From Girardinichthys multiradiatus (taxonomy: Eukaryota > Chordata > Actinopteri > Cyprinodontiformes > Goodeidae): a stretch of DNA of 64,000 nt. The notes beneath the pieces are model-generated. The model saw nothing but the letters and a program-made list of their open reading frames with translations. It was not told the DNA's origin and made no database searches. The translations under genes were made by a program, and so were the position numbers. The stretch lies in the NCBI RefSeq assembly GCF_021462225.1, contig NC_061797.1, positions 365,001 to 429,000 on the forward strand. Direction: 5' to 3'. This document shows, piece after piece, positions 1 to 25,639 of the stretch; within the stretch, counting starts at the first letter, position 1; each line of letters begins with the position of its first letter.

Positions 1-1409
1 ATGTTGCTATAAATGAGTCAACTCCTTCTAATTATTTAAATTTTCACATACCTCAAAATATTTGGCGAGGAGGAGTAGCAACCATCTTTCAGTCCGATCT
101 ATCGATTAGTCCCAGACCAATTAATAGCTACAACGTTTTGAATATGTAATCCTTAGTTTTCGTCATCTAAATTACAAAGCACTAAAACCACTTTTGTTTC
201 TTGTTTTGTACCGTCCACTCTCAGATTTTAGATCAGTTCTCAGACTTCCTATCTGATTTAGTGTTAAATACAGATAAGGTCATTATAGTAGGGAATTTTA
301 ATATTCATATTGTCACTGAAAGTGATAGCCTAAATATAGCCTTTAATGACTTGCTATAACTGGCTTTGCTCAAAATATTAGCAAACCTACCCACTTCTGT
401 CTTCATTCTCTGGACCTTGTGCTGACATATGGCATTGAGGTAAAGTAATAACAATATTTCCTCATAACCCAGTCATGTCTGACCATTTTTTAAAAACATT
501 TAAGTTTAATTTAACTGAGTTCTCTATACCTGAAAGAAAATTTCATTATAGTAGATCATTATCAGACAATGCTGTAAGAAACCTTTAAATTATCTGTGAA
601 GGCAACATTTAAAATGCTTTTGTCCTTCTGAGGTGATGATCTGCCTGACCTAACACTGGCTTTCACATTCCTTCCTGCTCCCTTCTGCTGGTCATCCCCA
701 CTGCATTTACAAGCTAAAGGGTGAATGTTTATTACAGAGGAGCCAAGACATCTAGGAGGGAATTAATTAAATTTCTCACCTCTGCTCTCCCTAGAGGGGG
801 GCTGCATTGGAATTTTACAATGCTGATATAAGGAGGTGTTTCCCCTTTGTCGGGTCAGAACAGATTCGGCTCAGCTCAGTAGCACGTCTGATGCTGGAAA
901 TCTGCCTCCCTTATAAGGCTAAATTAATAAACCTGATTGAGTGATGATCATTGATCTTCTTTGGTAAATATGATTTTTCCACTACATATCAATTTTTAAT
1001 TTCCCCATTATCACAGAAAAACATAGAAAGGGGGAATAATGTTGCACTCAATTCTGGTGCACAGGACAATGTAGCCCTCCTGTAAAAGAAAGTAATTATT
1101 CATAGGAGGCTGGCTCCGTGCTTTAATTCAGAGCTCCATACTTTAAAGTACAATGTTTGACACACTCTACACACCTAGAGGACTCCCTCTTAATCTGGAA
1201 AAACAGGCTACAGTTATATAAAAAAAACATATTTGCCAAGCTGAAACAGCTTCTCATCATTAATAGAAGAGAATAAGAAAAATCTCAGGTTTCTTTTTAG
1301 TACGGTTGCTAAACGTACACAGAGTCATAGCTCTATTGAGCCATTCATTCCACCAGCTCTCAGCAGTAACGGCTTTATGGGATTCTTCTTAAATAAAACT
1401 GATTCTATT
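1..1409 (+). mobile_element. Degenerate LINE, 5' (endonuclease-linker) part, L2-like family A
   Basis: The sequence aligns closely, base by base, with 48820-49830 (shared starts around aatgagtcaactcct and tttcagtccgat). It carries broken frames for the endonuclease-to-RT linker of an L2-like LINE. Stops and indels occur throughout. The same element appears to resume at 2668 after nested insertions. The left end is cut by the window edge. Confidence 0.7.
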
Positions 1410-2165
1410 AAAGAGGGCTGCATGGTGGCGCAGTTGGTAGCACTGTTCAGCAAGAAGGTCCTGGGTTCGACTCCTGGCCAGGGGTCTTTCTGCATGGAGT
1501 TTGCATGTTCTCCCTGTGCATACGTGGATTCTCTCTGGGTACTCCAACTTCCGGGCGTGGCTTCCGGGCGTGGCTTCCGGGCGTGGACGGGGCCTGTGGG
1601 CTCATCGCTGCAGCTCCCTGGGGCTTCTGCACTGTCGCTGCTGGGTGGTTCCCCTGGGACTCTCCACTGCTCTTCTCTGGGGGGGTTGCGGTAATCCTGG
1701 CGGTGGTTCTCCTGGGGTTCCTGTGCTTTGGGGGGCTTTTGGATGTTTGTGGCTCGGATCTCCTCGGTGTCCGTCCAGGGACCATGGGGCAGGTCTGTGG
1801 GTACTCACACTCGCTACTGCATATTTTTGTGGAGAAACCTTGTATACAAGGTTCGATACCCGGCCGGGGATCTTTCTGCATGTTTTGCATGTTCTCCCCG
1901 TGCATGCGTGGGTTTTCACCGGGTACTCCGGCTTCCTCCCACAGTCCAAAGACATGCCTGTTAGGTTAACTGGTCTCTCTAAATTGCCCTTAGGTGTATG
2001 AATGAGTGTGTGCATGGTTGTTTGTGTGTTGCCCTGTGATGGACTGGCGACCTGTCCAGGGTGTACCCTGCCTCTCGCCCATAGACTGCTGGAGATAGCC
2101 ACCAGCTTCCCCACGACCCACTATGGAATAAGCTGTAGAAAATGACTGACTGACTGACTGACCTT
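1410..2165 (+). mobile_element. tRNA-headed SINE-like repeat, two parts, inserted in LINE
   Basis: The head at 1412-1535 has an A-box-like tggcgcagttggtagcac and a B-box ggttcgactcc. A GC-rich block (1536-1800) follows, then a second SINE body from about 1838 ending in (actg)n near 2160. Related copies are at 18998-19350, 22282-22562, 27482-27838 and 63279-63549. It splits the LINE that resumes at 2668. Confidence 0.7.
1536..1800 (-). repeat. GC-rich repeat block inside SINE
   Basis: Starts with three tandem copies of cttccgggcgtgg. The stretch from about 1610 to 1790 is the reverse complement of about 3786-3945, so the two belong to one repeat family in opposite orientation. Frames in it are short and not coding. 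Confidence 0.7.
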
Positions 2166-2667
2166 GTATACAAAACGCGCCCACACTCATACTCACAGGT
2201 GTTAAGCTTCAGGTTTTGACAGATACACAGATGTTCTATATTGGGCTGCACCTCTCACTAAGTACATTTTACATTCATAAGTACCGTGTACTATTTTGTT
2301 AAAAAAAAAAAAAAACAGCTGCAGGTGTATAAGCAAGCAGGGTGTAATCTTGTATTTTCTTCATCCTTCTTTCTCTCCTCCACTCTTTCCTCCTTTTCTC
2401 CCCTTTTTCTCTTTTCCCATCTCTCTCTTTTTCGAGCTTCTTTTTTTCTTTTCATTTCAGTCTCCGTGTCCGTAACAATTGAAATATTCCCAAAGAAGTT
2501 TATAATAAAGTTTCTTTTATAAATATCAAGCAGAGCTTTAACGCATTAGCTGTGATGCTCTGCTTGTGAAAGTAAATCTGTTGGGCAATTTCTTGGCATT
2601 CAGACAACAATTCTGAGCGATACTCTGCTGGACAGGACATGTTTAAAAAAATATAAATAAATAAATA
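2166..2667. other. Low-complexity spacer within nested insertion
   Basis: Contains a 15-base A run (about 2300-2315), a pyrimidine-rich tract (2350-2460) and an A/T-rich taaa-repeat run (about 2645-2670). No gene seen. Confidence 0.5.
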
Positions 2668-3255
2668 AAATAAAATCATTGGCAAGTAACTGTAGAAACA
2701 GATTTGTGTTTTGGACTCTTTTGATCCAGTGGAGCTTCCTGAGCTATCCAAAATAATAGCTTCATCTAAATCTTCAACTTCTATATTAGACCCAATCTTA
2801 GCCAAATTATTTAAAAGGAAGTGTTCCCTTCCAGCCCCTATTTGGATATGAATAATCTATCCTTAGTAAATGGATATGTACCACAGGCTTTTAAGGTAGC
2901 CATAATTAAACCTTTACTTAAGAAACCTTTGCTTGATCAAGATAACTTAAATTACAGACCTATATTCAATCTTCTGTTCTTATCTCAAATTCTTGATAAA
3001 ATAGTTGCCAATTAAGTGTATGAGCATTTACACAGTAATGATTTGTTTGAAGAGTTTCAGTCAGGTTTCAGGGCTCATTATAGTAAGGAAGAAGGTGGAG
3101 TGAGCATAATGTTACATGCAGCAAGTGAACGATTAGCTAAAGGTAGTTTACTTTGGAGGAAAACCAGAATAAACAACAATAATAAAAAAATAATAGCAAG
3201 AGATTCCATTAGTGACTCCATCCAGTTGGAAAGAATTCAGGTGTATTAAAAACCG
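2668..3255 (+). mobile_element. LINE fragment, RT N-terminal region (continuation of family A)
   Basis: The start aligns with 49855-50010 of the second family A copy. Reading frames 2821-3015 and 3016-3249 encode FKVAIIKPLLKKPLLDQDN, then YRPIFNLLF and [19 protein letters not shown], the conserved RT entry region of L2-like fish LINEs. A stop separates them and the catalytic part is missing. Confidence 0.75.
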
Positions 3256-3454
3256 ACAATTTTTCTACTATATATCCTACTGGATAGACCACCAAGGAGG
3301 ACCATTCCTGCCATAATTAAGAATATATACAGAAATAAATAATTGCTCACTAAATAAATAAATTAGCATATGATTAAATACACAAAAAATACAGTGAATA
3401 AATAAACGTAGGCAGTAATTAAATTATTAAATGAGACATAAATATTTATCGTGC

Positions 3455-3785
3455 TCGTAGTTGTCGTCGACTTTCGCTTCATCCGATACCACTTCATGGT
3501 CCCTCCAGCGTGTCCTGGCCCGTCCCCTGGGCGTCCTCCCGGTGGGACGTGCCTAGAACACCTACCAAGGAAGTCGTCAGGAGGCATCTGGTATAGATGC
3601 CCAAGCCATCTCCTCTTGATATGGAGGAGCAGCAGCTCTACTCCGAGCTCCTCCCAGATGGCAGGCAGAAACTCCCCTGTAACTTGAAGAGGAAGGGGCC
3701 ATCCTTTTCCAGTCGAGAACCATGGCCTTGGACTTGGAGGAGCTGATCTTCATCCTAGCCACTTCACACTCGGCTGGGACGGACA
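3455..3785 (-). mobile_element. Non-LTR retrotransposon C-terminal fragment
   Basis: On the minus strand, broken frames read ARMKISSSKSKAMVLDWKR, ELGVELLLLHIKRRWLGHL and RMPPDDFLGR-like text followed by a PGGRPGDGP stretch. This is the typical end of a fish LINE reverse transcriptase after the RT core. An internal deletion and frameshifts are visible. Confidence 0.65.
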
Positions 3786-5140
3786 CTGAGGAGATCCGAG
3801 CCACAGACATCTAAAGCCCCCCCAAAGCACAGGAACCCCAGGACAACCACCGCTGTGACTACCGCAACCCCCCCAGAGAAGAGCAGTGGAGAGTCCCAGG
3901 GGAACCACCCAGCAGTGACAGTGCAGAAGCCCCAGGGAGCCGCCGGCAGCCGACCATGCCCGAGCAGATCCAGCCATGGACCCAGAGGCCCAAGACCTCA
4001 GGAGACACCACCCCCCAAGCAGAGGCCCGAAAGAGCCCAGGGGCCAGGCCCCGGCAAGCAGCCACTGGGAGTGAGCCAGCACACACAAAAGCACCCGGCC
4101 CCGGACACCGAGAACCACAAGTACACCAGCGGGCAGAGACTCCAACCACCGGCAGGCAGTGTGGTGGGGAGGAAGCTGATTCGGGAGAGGGAGCAGTCCA
4201 AGACCCTACCTGTCTCAAAAAAAACAAAAAAAAAACGGGCACACACAGTCACAATCACCCACTCCCACCCTCATGCATACACATAAAATCACTCACACCC
4301 AACGTAAGGATAAACAACAATGGACCTCATACACTCACTCACACTCCACATGCATACTCTATACTCCCAGGTCCAGGCTCCCGCCCCCCCGCCCCAAACC
4401 CAGTCCCCAACAACCCCCATTCACCTCCGGAGAGGGGGCTATGTACAAAAGAGGGGTCCACATGGCCCAAAGCAACCCGCCAACTGGAGCAGCCCCAAGA
4501 CGGAGCAGTCCCGACCCCCCAACGAGCTCCGATCCCAACCCCTCCCACCCCCAGTGAACTCCAACAAGAACCTCCTCACAGGGCCACCCCCAACAAGGAC
4601 ACCGATATCGAACACATCCCCCCGAACCCAAATGGCACAAATCCCTACCCCCACAGGGGCACACCCCCACAGGTGAACTCCGTGGCCGAGAAGCCAATGA
4701 AGCCACACCCACACAGCGCAAGCTCCACACACAGCCCCCCTCTAAGAGCCCCCGCCGCACGCCGCTCCCCCACCAAACAGCGCGCCGCAACGGCAAGGCA
4801 AGGGCCCTGCGCAACGCCACCCCCGCCCATTGGTGCAACAGGGCAGACCCCACCCAGCACCGCACCCACAACCGGACCCCCGACCCCGCACCATGACGAG
4901 ACAAACTCATCCACCAAGAGGTCCCCGGCCAGCGGCAGGCACCGAGGGCCAGTGACCCCCTCTCAGCAACAAAGAACACTTCATCACTGCCACTGCAACG
5001 ACCGTCCAGGGAGAAACACTATCCAGCTCAGCTCCACCATCGCCGCCCAGCCGATCCAAACGCCAGTGACCCCACGCCCTAGAAGTGGACACAACTCCTC
5101 CACCCCACAGGCTGCAGCCCCTCCACGCCACCCCTAAATT
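3786..5140. repeat. Large GC-rich repeat with long proline-rich open frame
   Basis: Strikingly C-rich on the plus strand inside AT-rich DNA. It holds a 393-codon plus-strand frame (3956-5137) and overlapping long frames on the other strand, all of low complexity. Its start matches the block at 1610-1790 in inverse orientation, so it is a dispersed repeat. The frame lengths follow from base composition; no domain is seen. Confidence 0.6.
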
Positions 5141-5539
5141 TGCTGAATTTTTACATTCGGCCCTCCATGGTAATGTCACATGTAATATATCTTATAACTT
5201 AGTTTGTCGGTTTTTCTGTGTTTAAGGGTAGATAGGATGGGAAAGAATAAACTTGGAATTTTTACTTTTTAAGTTAGTAAAGGTAGATTATCTATGATAT
5301 CGGGGTGGATTTATGGACGGACCCTTTACTTAGGACCCCTCAGAGCTGGGAGTGTTTAGAGGAAATATGAGGAAATTGTTTTTCATTATTTATGTGTTTA
5401 CCTCCTTCCACAGGAAACAATGTGATAAAAGGTAGTTTTTCAATATGGTAAAGGGACAAATGGATGCTGCTTTAAAGATGTTCACAAATTTCTTTTTGTT
5501 AAATGGGGCTTATGTTTTCTAAGTCATAATTTACTTATT
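5141..5539. other. AT-rich spacer
   Basis: Nothing recognisable on either strand. Confidence 0.4.
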
Positions 5540-6215
5540 CACACAAGGAAAGTCCTTTGATCTGGACCAAAAGTGGACTTTGTTTTTTTTGTTTGGTGCG
5601 GTTTGCTTTCATATTGTACTTTTTACAAGTGAACTATCACTTGTAAACAAAGCCACGTGGGTGACAATCATTGCTCCCATTGGACAGAAATGACGGGTGC
5701 GGGACACAGCACAGACCCGGAAATTTAGAAAAAACAGCTGTAGACGTGCTGCGTGCAGGAACTCTGTTCTGCATATTTGTGCCTTTATTGCAGCTGCAAT
5801 ATTATTGTGGGAGTCAAGAGCAGCTCATTCTACATAGATTTGCAAAATTCCCACAACATGCCAGTAGCGTTGCTAAGCAACATACAGCTTATCAGGAATG
5901 ATTTCAGTACATCGTACACCTTTGCTATCAGCTACGGTAGCTTGTTAAGTCCAAAGAGTCCAAAGACATATGTTTTCTGTAACTGGTTCAGATCGGGGCC
6001 CTTTCGTATTCAGACCATAAGCGACCTGCACCAGAGTCCATTTGGAAGCGGACCGGGACCACCTCAAAAAGTGGGTCTCAGTCCGGTTGTTTGGTCCGGA
6101 CCAGGGTTCGCTTGAGTGTATTCACACCTGCACAAAAGCTCCGGACCAACAGGGAAAATGAACTTTGGTCCGTTTAAAGTAGACCAAAGGTGGCACGTGT
6201 GAATACACCCTAATC
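5540..6215. mobile_element. Possible MITE with ggaccaaa-type inverted ends
   Basis: The left side has ctttgatctggaccaaaagtgg and the right side gtagaccaaaggtggcacgtg, with several nested gtccggacc/ggtccggac motifs between. The pattern resembles teleost non-autonomous DNA transposons with the gaccaaa signature. Exact ends and target duplications were not resolved. Confidence 0.35.
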
Positions 6216-7555
6216 TACCCAGTAGTTGCATATAATTCCATTTGTTAGAAGACTAACTCTTTGCAGGTATATAAACCTGCCAGAGGATGTTTGGGGATGG
6301 ATGTCAATCTGAGGGGAGCTAAGGTGGATGATGACAATCGACGGTTAGGGTCTACATTTATTGATTCATACGATGTTAGACAGAATTTCCAGCTGTGCTT
6401 CGAGGCTGTTGTCCTTTCTATTCTTTCTATCTGATCATGCACAAATAGCTTTGATGGGATTAGATTTATCTCCACTAGGTATATCAACCGTTGTTTAGAC
6501 ACCACTAGGAGCCTACTGGAGAGATGGCGTTCCGCCTTTGGGGGGAGGAGGAACCCAGTGACAGCTGGAAGGAGATTTCCTGTTCATATATAGGTTTAGT
6601 GTACACTCACAGGGTTGGGTGATTCTTTCGGGGGGAGGGTTACTCGGTTGCGGGCAATCCACCGTCTACCTAGTGCCTGGGGGGTTACCTGGTCTTAAGT
6701 GGTGAGGTGCCTTTAAATGACACCTCATCAAGGGGATTGTTAGGAATAACTTTGCTTACTATTACTTGTAGATGAGATTTCACACACACACCATAATGAT
6801 AAAGTATAAATTCTAATGTTTTCACTTTTGTTAGGATAGGATAAGAATCCTCAAGGACAAATGACCTACGTTTGACATAAGACTTAGTACATTGAGTTTG
6901 ATTATAGAACAGTCTGTAACTGGATTGATTAGAATGCTGCAGCAACACTTAGATTAAAGATTGGACACCTGCTACTATACACACTCTCAGATAAAAACCA
7001 CAATGGTGAAACATAGTCTACTAATAAACACTGAGGTAGTGTATGTCCCTTGCACTGGAGTACCAGGTTTAAAACTACATGTGACCTTCTTTCGAGGCTG
7101 CTTTGTCACTTTAATCTCCGAGTGGATCCAGGAGCCTCAGTGCTGATCTCTGTAACCATTCCCCTCCCTTATTTAGATTAAAGGTGTTAAAAGTACAGTA
7201 CAGTTTGAGAGTCATTTCTTTATGAGAAGGTGTTGTAAACAGTGGTGTTGCTTCTGAGGAACAAGGGCAAAAGGGACTCCTGCGACAGCAGGTGCATAGC
7301 AGCATGACAGGTAAGCACCACAGGTAGCGGGGTACTGATGTTAGGACAGGCGGCGGTGTGCTTTGATGCTCGTCAAAACCAATAATCAAAGGTTTATCCA
7401 CTGCATTTTGGATTCGTGATAGACTCAGACAATCATAAACCAATAGTGGTGACACTTTCTAAATTTCAAGTAGCAATAACATGAAGAAGCACAGGAAAGA
7501 CAGAAAAGGTGGACAGACACAATGTCATACACAATGGCACCATCTTGAATTTCTC
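6216..7555. other. Unassigned spacer
   Basis: Open frames at 6245-6505, 6685-6948 (minus) and 7111-7455 (minus) have no recognisable domain. The stretch 6290-6700 is less AT-rich and may be an old element remnant. No further tpcn2 exon was found here. Confidence 0.35.
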
Positions 7556-7559
7556 CTTC

Positions 7560-7960
7560 GATCTAAGTAAGCAGAGCTGATTGCATCAATTCATTGACTC
7601 TGCCCAAATCTCTAGTCCTGAAGAAGCATGTGGCAATAGTGGAGAAGAAGAACCCTCTTTTAGCTGGATGAAACCTCCAACAGAACTGGAGGCAGGCTCA
7701 ATATGGGCTGTCAACTACCGGGACTGACTGGGGGTAGAGAGAACAGAAAGGAAAAACACATAAACTGGTCCAGAAGTACAGGTTATGTCAAAGAAAAAGA
7801 GAGTGCACAGAGTTGAAAGCAACGATAGCTCCAGTAGTAGTTTTGTCATAAAGACAAACCGTTTTAAACACATTCTCTAATTATGTAAAGCTCTTTGAAT
7901 TGTCTTGTTGCTGAAATGTGTCATACAAATAAACTTGCCTTAAACACTATGTTCCACTAT
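7560..7960. repeat. LINE-tail-like remnant
   Basis: Holds the phrase agtggagaagaa...ctcttttagctgg...aaacctccaacagaact, a diverged version of the LINE 3' tail at 8790-9010. It is followed by aataaacttgcctta, matching the end of the LINE at 48130-48165. Confidence 0.5.
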
Positions 7961-8312
7961 CTTTTTAGACTTCTATCATTTAAAAGAGATAACAGATAAT
8001 AACACTCAATAAATCACTACAGCCTAATCATATCATGAGAGTGTAGTCACATTTTAGGGAAGCGGTCACCGACTGGCAGAAGTGAGAAAGCTCTTGAGTC
8101 TCTGGTGGGTTTTTTATCTGATAAGTAGTGAAATAATATCAGAAATAACTCACCAGCTGTAGGTCACAAACCACTTTCATGTTATCTGCTAACACTGTCA
8201 TAGCTGCTTTCACAGCTGCTGATGGATGGTGTATCAGTTTGTAGCATTAGATAACTGTGCTTGCAGTTATGTTCTGTACAGATGTATATCTGCCGAGTAA
8301 GATGTTCACCTA

Positions 8313-22065
<13,753 letters not shown>

Positions 22066-22281
22066 CTACTATTCACCTGTCTTGCAATAAAACATTTCTA
22101 CTTTAATTCTTGTCTCCTGAGAGTTTACCTGCATGTGGGTCAGGAGGAAGCACAACACATAACACTGCTGTGCACTGCCACACTTCTATTGCAGCTAAGA
22201 CTGGGAAATTCTGTTTGTTCAGAACACACTATTCACTGCGGATCCTTTTTATAGTATTTTCTCAGTCAGATGCTGATAATG

Positions 22282-22562
22282 TTTAGCACAGTTGGTATTA
22301 CTGGTGCCTAGCAACAAGTAGGTCCCCGGTTTGAATCCCAGTCTGGGTTCCCTCTGCATGGACTTACTTGTTCTCCTTGTGCATGTGTAGGTTCTCTCCG
22401 GATACTTTGGCTTAATCCCACAGTTGAAAAAGATGACCGTTAGGCTAATCGATCTTCCTAAATTGCCCATAGGTGTAAGTGTGTGTACATTATTGTTTGC
22501 CCTGTATGTCTCTGTGTTCCCCTGTGATGGACTGGGGACCTGTCGAGGGTGTACCCGGCATT
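22282..22562 (+). mobile_element. tRNA-headed SINE-like repeat (diverged)
   Basis: Plus copy with B-box ggtttgaatccc, cttctgcatgg-type body and ggggacctgtcgagggtgtaccc near the end. More diverged than the copy at 27482. Confidence 0.7.
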
Positions 22563-23478
22563 TGAAATGCACTTCCAGATCAGTTTGAATATGATCAGTT
22601 AATTAGTTCTACTGTTTAAATTGCTAACATTTAGGAGCCCTTAATTATTTTGGTTTTAGGTGATATATCATTCTCCTTCTTGAAGAAGAATAAAGCAACA
22701 ACGCTTCCTGTCCAGTATAATTATGGGGTAATCCTTTCTTGGGATTATTAAAGTACTTCTATGCTAGACTGAGACTTGCCTTGTTGGTGGTATTGTTCAG
22801 TTGATCAGTCAATGATTAGCTAAAATGAGTAAAAACACTAAAAGCAGACTATATGTTACACTATGTTGCTTTTAGCCATTATATTATATTAATGTTATAT
22901 TAATGTGTTTAAGCTGACCGAAAAAAAAAAGAAACTGAAAAAAGATACACATAATTTTTGTTGTCATCACAACAGTTGCTCACCCCCAAACCCCTACCTG
23001 CATCCCTGTTTTAGTGTCTTAGTTTCTACAAAGATTAATGAGCTCGTTAGTGTGTTATAGTCTTGATAAATATGGTAAATACTTTGATTTTGTCTAACTG
23101 AAAGCAGAACTCATTGGCTTATGTTATTACCCAAGAACTGCTTCCATTTGTGGCTAAGATAGCAAAAACAAATTTTCTAACTATTCCAGCCGCAACAAGT
23201 CTTTTTTGCCTATAAACATATTAAGATATACAGGAAGATTTCCATATTTTGTTCTCACATCAATCAAGACGTAAAGTCTGAATAAACTGAAGGCCAATAC
23301 AGAGGAGTTTTACAAAGAAATCAACATTTTTGTCAAGAAAGACTTACTTTTCAAAAGTAAGAAAATCTTTTTTTGAATCATGCTATCGTGTGACAATTTG
23401 TTTCATAATAGCCTTGTAAATTAGAGCTGGGAGAAATACCTATTATATTATTAATCTATTAAGATATATGCTTTGCTA
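22563..23478. other. Intergenic spacer
   Basis: AT-rich; no gene or clear repeat. Confidence 0.4.
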
Positions 23479-23483
23479 CAAGT

Positions 23484-23813
23484 TGTCATACCTGCTTGTG
23501 TTTTTGTTGAATTACCTGGTCTGGTCCTTTGTTTTCAGTCTCTCTGCACCCCAAGCCCACACCTGTTCTGTGTTTTCCCCTGATTGTCTTGTCACCTTTG
23601 TCATTGGTTCCCCCTGCTGTTCAGTTTTTGTATTTAAGCCCATTTGTTTCCTTTGTTCCCCGCTGGTTCCTTATGTTATGTGTGTTTCCTGCTGCGTGCT
23701 TGCTACCCTGTCTGTGTCCTGCCATGGAAAATAAAGGCTCGTCTTACCTTCAAACCTGGAGCTTCAGGAGTCCTTCCCCGCATATTGGTCCATCAAAAAA
23801 CCAAATTATGACA
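23484..23813 (+). mobile_element. Solo LTR with 5-bp target duplication
   Basis: The sequence starts TGTCATA and ends TTATGACA, a TG...CA structure with matching inverted ends. It is flanked on both sides by CAAGT (23479-23483 and 23814-23818). Inside are a TATTTAAG box near 23630 and an AATAAA polyadenylation signal at 23730-23735. No second LTR or internal region is nearby. The frames at 23468-23858 are not genes. Confidence 0.85.
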
Positions 23814-23818
23814 CAAGT

Positions 23819-25005
23819 GCCATGTCTACAACAGCAACCATTGCCGGTCTGCAACTAATTAGCTTGGAGCTCAGTTTTTCTTAACATTTCTGAATGCATC
23901 ACACACCCCTCTTCCCCATGACCATGCCAGAAATCCTGGAGCATACAGAATGGCTCAGCTCCTATGTGCGTCATTATACATGACCACTCTTAGTTTTTGT
24001 GTTTGGTAGATCATTCTATTGTCTGGTCATGTATTAGGATTTGTGTGGTTAGATTATTGGTTGAAGGGATTTATAGTTTTGATTGACAAGTCTTAACCCA
24101 ACTTTTGCAGAAACACTATGATCTAAAGCTAACGAACAGCAACTCCACAACAGAATAACTGAAAAATGAAAGAATCATGGTGTTGCAATGGTCCATTCAA
24201 AATGAAGACTTGTACTTGATTTAAATGCTTAAGAAACTGTGCACAAATAAATTCCTGCAAGAAAATAAGAAAGTAAAGGAAAGACGAACACACTTCAACC
24301 CCTACGTGCACTTTTACAAAGTAAACAAAGGGACTTCTAGTTGTATTTGATCATGAGTTACACCTTGTTTTTGCAGCTGTGTTTATGTCTGATGTACATT
24401 TTTCAAACAGTCGCCAAACTGTAGCTTTGTTTTGGATCTGAAATGGCTGAAAATCTATTTTACTGTTGAATAATGTGAAAAAGGCAGCTGCAAAGTTAGC
24501 TGTTTTTCTTGTGTTATTAGGAGAAATGTTAAGAGTCTGATTCAATGTTTGCAACTGCATATAACTATTATAGATATGAAGAACGGATTTTAAATGTCTT
24601 TGTATAATTTGTGTTTTGCCATAAATAAAAACTAAATTAAAATTTATATTACCCAGTCCAGTAGAAAAAGTCATTTTCTGGGCTACTGTTGCTGTTGGAG
24701 AGTAACTGAATTATCTTTTATTACAACATTGTGCTATACAGTTATAAATAATGTGCATGTATTTGTATGCAATGGAAACATTTTGTCTGCAGGCTGCTTT
24801 GAGAACAGGGTACCCTGTTCCCCCTACCCAGGGGTTTCTAACTGTAATTAGTTGTATTCAGGTGGTTTATTCGATTTAATCTGGACCTTCGAGGGAGCTG
24901 GAACTGCTGTTTGAAACAGAAATAACAGTTAAAATCAATGTTGAACACACTTCAGTCATGCAATTGTTAAGTGACTTCAATTATTCCAGAGTTATATGAT
25001 GAGTC
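23819..25005. other. Intergenic spacer
   Basis: Minus frames at 24129-24311 and 24351-24674 show no recognisable domain. No supported gene. Confidence 0.35.
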
Positions 25006-25007
25006 AC

Positions 25008-25022
25008 ACACACACACACACC
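25008..25022. repeat. Short (CA)n run
   Basis: Uninterrupted acacac dinucleotides. Confidence 0.8.
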
Positions 25023-25288
25023 CATGTGCTTTGCTGACTCAGTGCATCACAGAATGGTGTGTCATGCTGGCAGTGGGTGCCTCTGAAGATAAAACACATC
25101 TATCAAACAAGGTTTGAGGATGTTCAATAATTTCCAACACCGTTTATTCTGTTTTGTTTGTGCTTCACAAAAAATATACAATTTCATTAAATGCTGTGCA
25201 GACTTGTTTGAGTTTTTCATTCAGCCTTGTTTTTTCCACAGTTGGAAAGTGACCTTTCTTTTAATGCGATAATTTACAGTGTAAAATA

Positions 25289-25331
25289 TATTTATATTGA
25301 AAGTTCCTTCATAGAACTTTCAATATAAATA
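25289..25331. repeat. Perfect 18-bp hairpin
   Basis: Arms tatttatattgaaagttc (25289-25306) and its exact reverse complement (25314-25331) enclose a 7-nt loop. Confidence 0.9.
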
Positions 25332-25474
25332 CATATTATATTTTAGTGACCTACAATTCGCATGTCAACGTTAAACCTGACCAATTGTAATTCTTAGATA
25401 TTTGCCATTACTTTACATATTCAAGCATCGCATAACATCCAAAGTTTTGAATTGTGCCTTTACAAAGTGTTATA

Positions 25475-25540
25475 TTAAAAATATTATATATTATATTATA
25501 ATATATATATATTATATAAAAAAAAAAAAAAAAAACAAAA
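25475..25540. repeat. AT-rich low complexity
   Basis: (TA)-rich stretch followed by an A run of about 17. Confidence 0.85.
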
Positions 25541-25639
25541 ATTCCAACAAAGTCTATTTATTAACTCAATGATAGGACACATTCCTGCTGCTTTAATTCA
25601 CTTACCTATAGAGGGCATCATGGGAGGAATGGAGTTTTG

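Noticed and set aside
1410..1535. tRNA gene
   Set aside because: A- and B-box-like motifs occur, but no cloverleaf closes and the same sequence recurs in five SINE-like copies.
3956..5137. 393-codon proline-rich open frame as a gene
   Set aside because: Low complexity, overlapping long frames on the other strand, and part of a repeat also present at 1610-1790; explained by C-rich composition.
7111..7455. 114-codon minus frame as the missing tpcn2 S5 exon
   Set aside because: No S5-like hydrophobic helix or pore motif; residues do not match the family.
23468..23858. Hydrophobic plus-strand frames as a membrane protein
   Set aside because: They fall inside the solo LTR bounded by a CAAGT duplication.
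24129..24674. Minus frames as host exons
   Set aside because: No domain, no convincing splice context, AT-rich composition.
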